DNA of 6,637 nucleotides, taken from Lentisphaerota bacterium (GTDB taxonomy: Bacteria; Verrucomicrobiota; Lentisphaeria; Victivallales; GWF2-50-93). The position numbers and the translations under genes were made by a program. The notes under the pieces are model-generated. The model searched no databases, had not been told where the DNA came from, and saw only the letters and a program-made list of their open reading frames with translations. Below are positions 5,472 through 6,637 of the stretch, one piece after another. Numbering within the stretch: the first letter of the stretch is position 1; every line of letters starts with the position of its first letter. Location of the stretch: assembly GCA_025360875.1 (NCBI GenBank), contig JANYBI010000004.1:1-6637 (forward strand), given 5' to 3'.

Positions 5472-5530
5472 TCAGCATTTCAACGAATTTATGAGCTTCC
5501 TGTCCTTGTCGATATCTCGTCCGGGGATGG
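5472..5530 (-). repeat. bioB 3' end, right-hand copy of the direct repeat flanking the toxin-antitoxin cassette
   Basis: These last codons of intact bioB are repeated in direct orientation at 4686-4744. The 786-base offset equals the length of the unit that contains the complete toxin-antitoxin operon and its promoter. The arrangement is like left and right junctions of an element inserted at a gene's 3' end, although no integrase is present in the window. Confidence 0.8.
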
Positions 5531-6449
5531 TGAGATATCCGCCGATGAGCATCCCGTTTGCACCTGCATGGAAGACCAGGCCCTGATAATCCGCAAGAAC
5601 GGTATTCCTGCCTGCGGCGATCTTGATGCCCTTGGCAGGATTGATCAGGCGGAGAACTGCCACGAAATTCAGGATTTCAGTCAGGGAGATATTTGATTCC
5701 GGCAGTTTTGTACCGGTGATTTTCTGATGGATGTTCACAGGAATGGCGTCGACATCGAGTTCCTTCAGCGCGAACGCGAGATCAACCCTCTGGACAATTG
5801 ATTCCCCGAGACCTATTATGCCGCCACAGCATACTTTCAAACCGACCGACTTTGCGGCCTTCACAGTATTTATCCTGTCCTCGATCCTGTGCGTCGTACA
5901 TATGTTCTTGAAATTGGAAGGGGCAGTTTCCAGATTGTGGTTGATCATCACTGCACCGGCGTCCTTTAGCATTTTGGCGGTTTCCTTTGTCAGGATCCCT
6001 GGAGAACAGTGCAGTTCAAGTCCGGTTTCCTTCCGGATCAGCCTGATGCTCTCGATTATGCTGTTGAACTCGTCGTTCGCCTTCGGATATCCTTTTCCGC
6101 TGACAACAATGCAGAAACTTTCTGCACCGTGCTCCTTTGCGACTTTCGCAGCCTTGAGCAGTTCCTCCTTGCTTTTAAGGGAAAAGACAGACGCCTTTGT
6201 GCTGTGATGCGCCGACTGCGCGCAGAACGAGCAGTCCTCGGAGCAGGCGCCAGATTTTGCGTTGGTTATCTCGCAGGTGTCAATCTTGGACTTGAAGAAC
6301 TTCATCCGGGTCTTGTCGGCAAGGGAATACAGGTCCATGAGATACGGCTGTTCCGTCTGTATGAGCAGAAGAGCCTCTTCCTGGGTAAGCTCCTTGCCAT
6401 CTAGAACCTTGTATGCGTTCAGTATTTCTTTGCTGGTGATTGATTTCAT
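5472..6449 (-). CDS. bioB: Biotin synthase (radical SAM)
   Basis: This 325-residue enzyme inserts sulfur into dethiobiotin in the last step of biotin synthesis. The radical SAM cluster motif is CSEDCSFC (69-76; Cys69, Cys73, Cys76). Ligands of the sacrificial [2Fe-2S] cluster are also present: Cys113 in SFCIVVSG, Cys148 in LELHCSPG, Cys207 in KVCCGGIIGLGE and Arg281 in IAAGRN. AIPVNIHQKITGTKL (235-249) and GANGMLIGGYLT (296-307) are typical of the family. Length is normal and no key residue is missing. AGGAAAAC directly before the ATG at 6449 supports the start. No other biotin genes are in the window. Its last codons are duplicated at 4686-4744, and it converges with the toxin gene with 11 bases between stops. 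Confidence 0.97.
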   Translation of the reverse strand: MKSITSKEILNAYKVLDGKELTQEEALLLIQTEQPYLMDLYSLADKTRMKFFKSKIDTCEITNAKSGACSEDCSFCAQSAHHSTKASVFSLKSKEELLKAAKVAKEHGAESFCIVVSGKGYPKANDEFNSIIESIRLIRKETGLELHCSPGILTKETAKMLKDAGAVMINHNLETAPSNFKNICTTHRIEDRINTVKAAKSVGLKVCCGGIIGLGESIVQRVDLAFALKELDVDAIPVNIHQKITGTKLPESNISLTEILNFVAVLRLINPAKGIKIAAGRNTVLADYQGLVFHAGANGMLIGGYLTIPGRDIDKDRKLINSLKC

Positions 6450-6467
6450 GTTTTCCTAAAATATTTT

Positions 6468-6551
6468 GACAGGATTACAGGATTATCATGATGTTGAATT
6501 CATGGATTTTTCTTTAAATTCATGATATCCTGAAAATCCTGTTATCCTGTC
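6468..6551. repeat. Long imperfect inverted repeat with 21-base arms upstream of bioB
   Basis: Arms 6468-6488 and 6531-6551 are reverse complements at 19 of 21 positions. Each arm has the tandem step GACAGGAT plus nACAGGAT. The inner region also repeats AATTCATG (6497-6504 and 6517-6524). The element lies within the likely bioB leader or promoter. Such GACAGGAT strings occur as dispersed spacers in several bacterial groups; here it may simply be one of them. I see no BirA-like operator. Confidence 0.65.
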
Positions 6552-6579
6552 TATAATAATTCTAAAGTTCTATTTTATT

Positions 6580-6596
6580 GCCGGCGGGACGCCGGC
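6580..6596. repeat. GC-rich hairpin, 7-bp perfect arms
   Basis: GCCGGCG (6580-6586) and CGCCGGC (6590-6596) flank GGA. The stem is almost all G and C in an otherwise AT-rich spacer and has no T-run on either side, so it is more like a REP-type element than a terminator. It lies about 130 bases upstream of the bioB start. Confidence 0.5.
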
Positions 6597-6637
6597 GCTC
6601 CATAAGGGCGTTAAGATACCATAAAAGAGGATTTTTG

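Noticed and set aside
5731..6207. A 158-codon plus-strand open frame opposite bioB
   Set aside because: It is fully antisense to intact bioB with all cluster ligands, and its Ser/Phe-rich product is the usual shadow of such a gene.
6626..6637. AGAGGA followed by TTG at the right edge, possible start of a plus-strand gene
   Set aside because: Only one codon would be visible; it cannot be supported without the sequence to the right.
1..6637. CRISPR array, tRNA, rRNA, transposase or integrase genes
   Set aside because: I saw no regularly spaced identical repeats, no cloverleaf or ribosomal sequence and no recombinase motifs in any of the plausible proteins.

Overview
The window reads as an ordinary bacterial chromosome segment of moderate GC with one clearly AT-richer gene. 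The gene set (assimilatory APS reductase, biotin synthase, an MFS carrier, a Fic protein, a PIN/Phd toxin-antitoxin pair) does not identify a taxon. The spacers contain low-complexity motifs (CACAGAC steps, AACATTGAACATCGAAC-type strings, a GACAGGAT inverted repeat, a GCCGGCG/CGCCGGC hairpin) that I associate with PVC-superphylum genomes, especially Lentisphaerae, Kiritimatiellae and relatives. This assignment is an impression from recollection and is held at low confidence.

Layout. 1-775, minus strand: a two-gene sulfate-assimilation unit, with a DUF2061 small membrane protein first and then cysH, which runs off the left edge. 776-1102: a divergent spacer with a dyad and possible promoter for the minus-strand unit, a repeat of three hairpins (copy A), and a 17-bp palindrome that may carry the -35 box of the next gene. 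1103-2344, plus: an MFS transporter. 2387-2467: a mirror-symmetric array of six TATCCAT-type half-sites surrounding a near-consensus promoter. 2461-3501, plus: a class II Fic protein with a C-terminal winged helix, probably autoregulated and translated from a nearly leaderless mRNA. 3502-3846: a spacer with a PVC-like string and hairpin repeat copy B. 3847-4659, plus: an AT-rich protein of unknown function. 4686-4744, minus: a relic of the 3' end of bioB. 4844-5460, plus: a Phd-like antitoxin and PIN toxin operon. 5472-6449, minus: intact biotin synthase. 6450-6637: bioB upstream region with a long inverted repeat and a GC-rich hairpin.

Three observations stand out. First, the toxin-antitoxin cassette lies between two copies of the bioB 3' end, one truncated and one belonging to the intact gene. 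Three of the five codon differences are synonymous, which fits insertion or allele exchange at a gene end better than decay of a fresh duplication. Second, the Fic gene has a palindromic operator array in which half-site spacing is mirrored (12, 10 and 10, 12) around a TTGAAA-N16-TATAAT promoter. Third, two distant spacers hold the same three-hairpin element with compensatory base changes and GNRA-type loops, so the conserved feature is the folded structure.

Functionally, cysH and DUF2061 serve sulfate reduction, bioB uses sulfur for biotin, and the MFS protein has no determined substrate. The Fic and toxin-antitoxin modules are accessory regulatory or addiction genes. No integrase, transposase, tRNA, rRNA or CRISPR array is visible.
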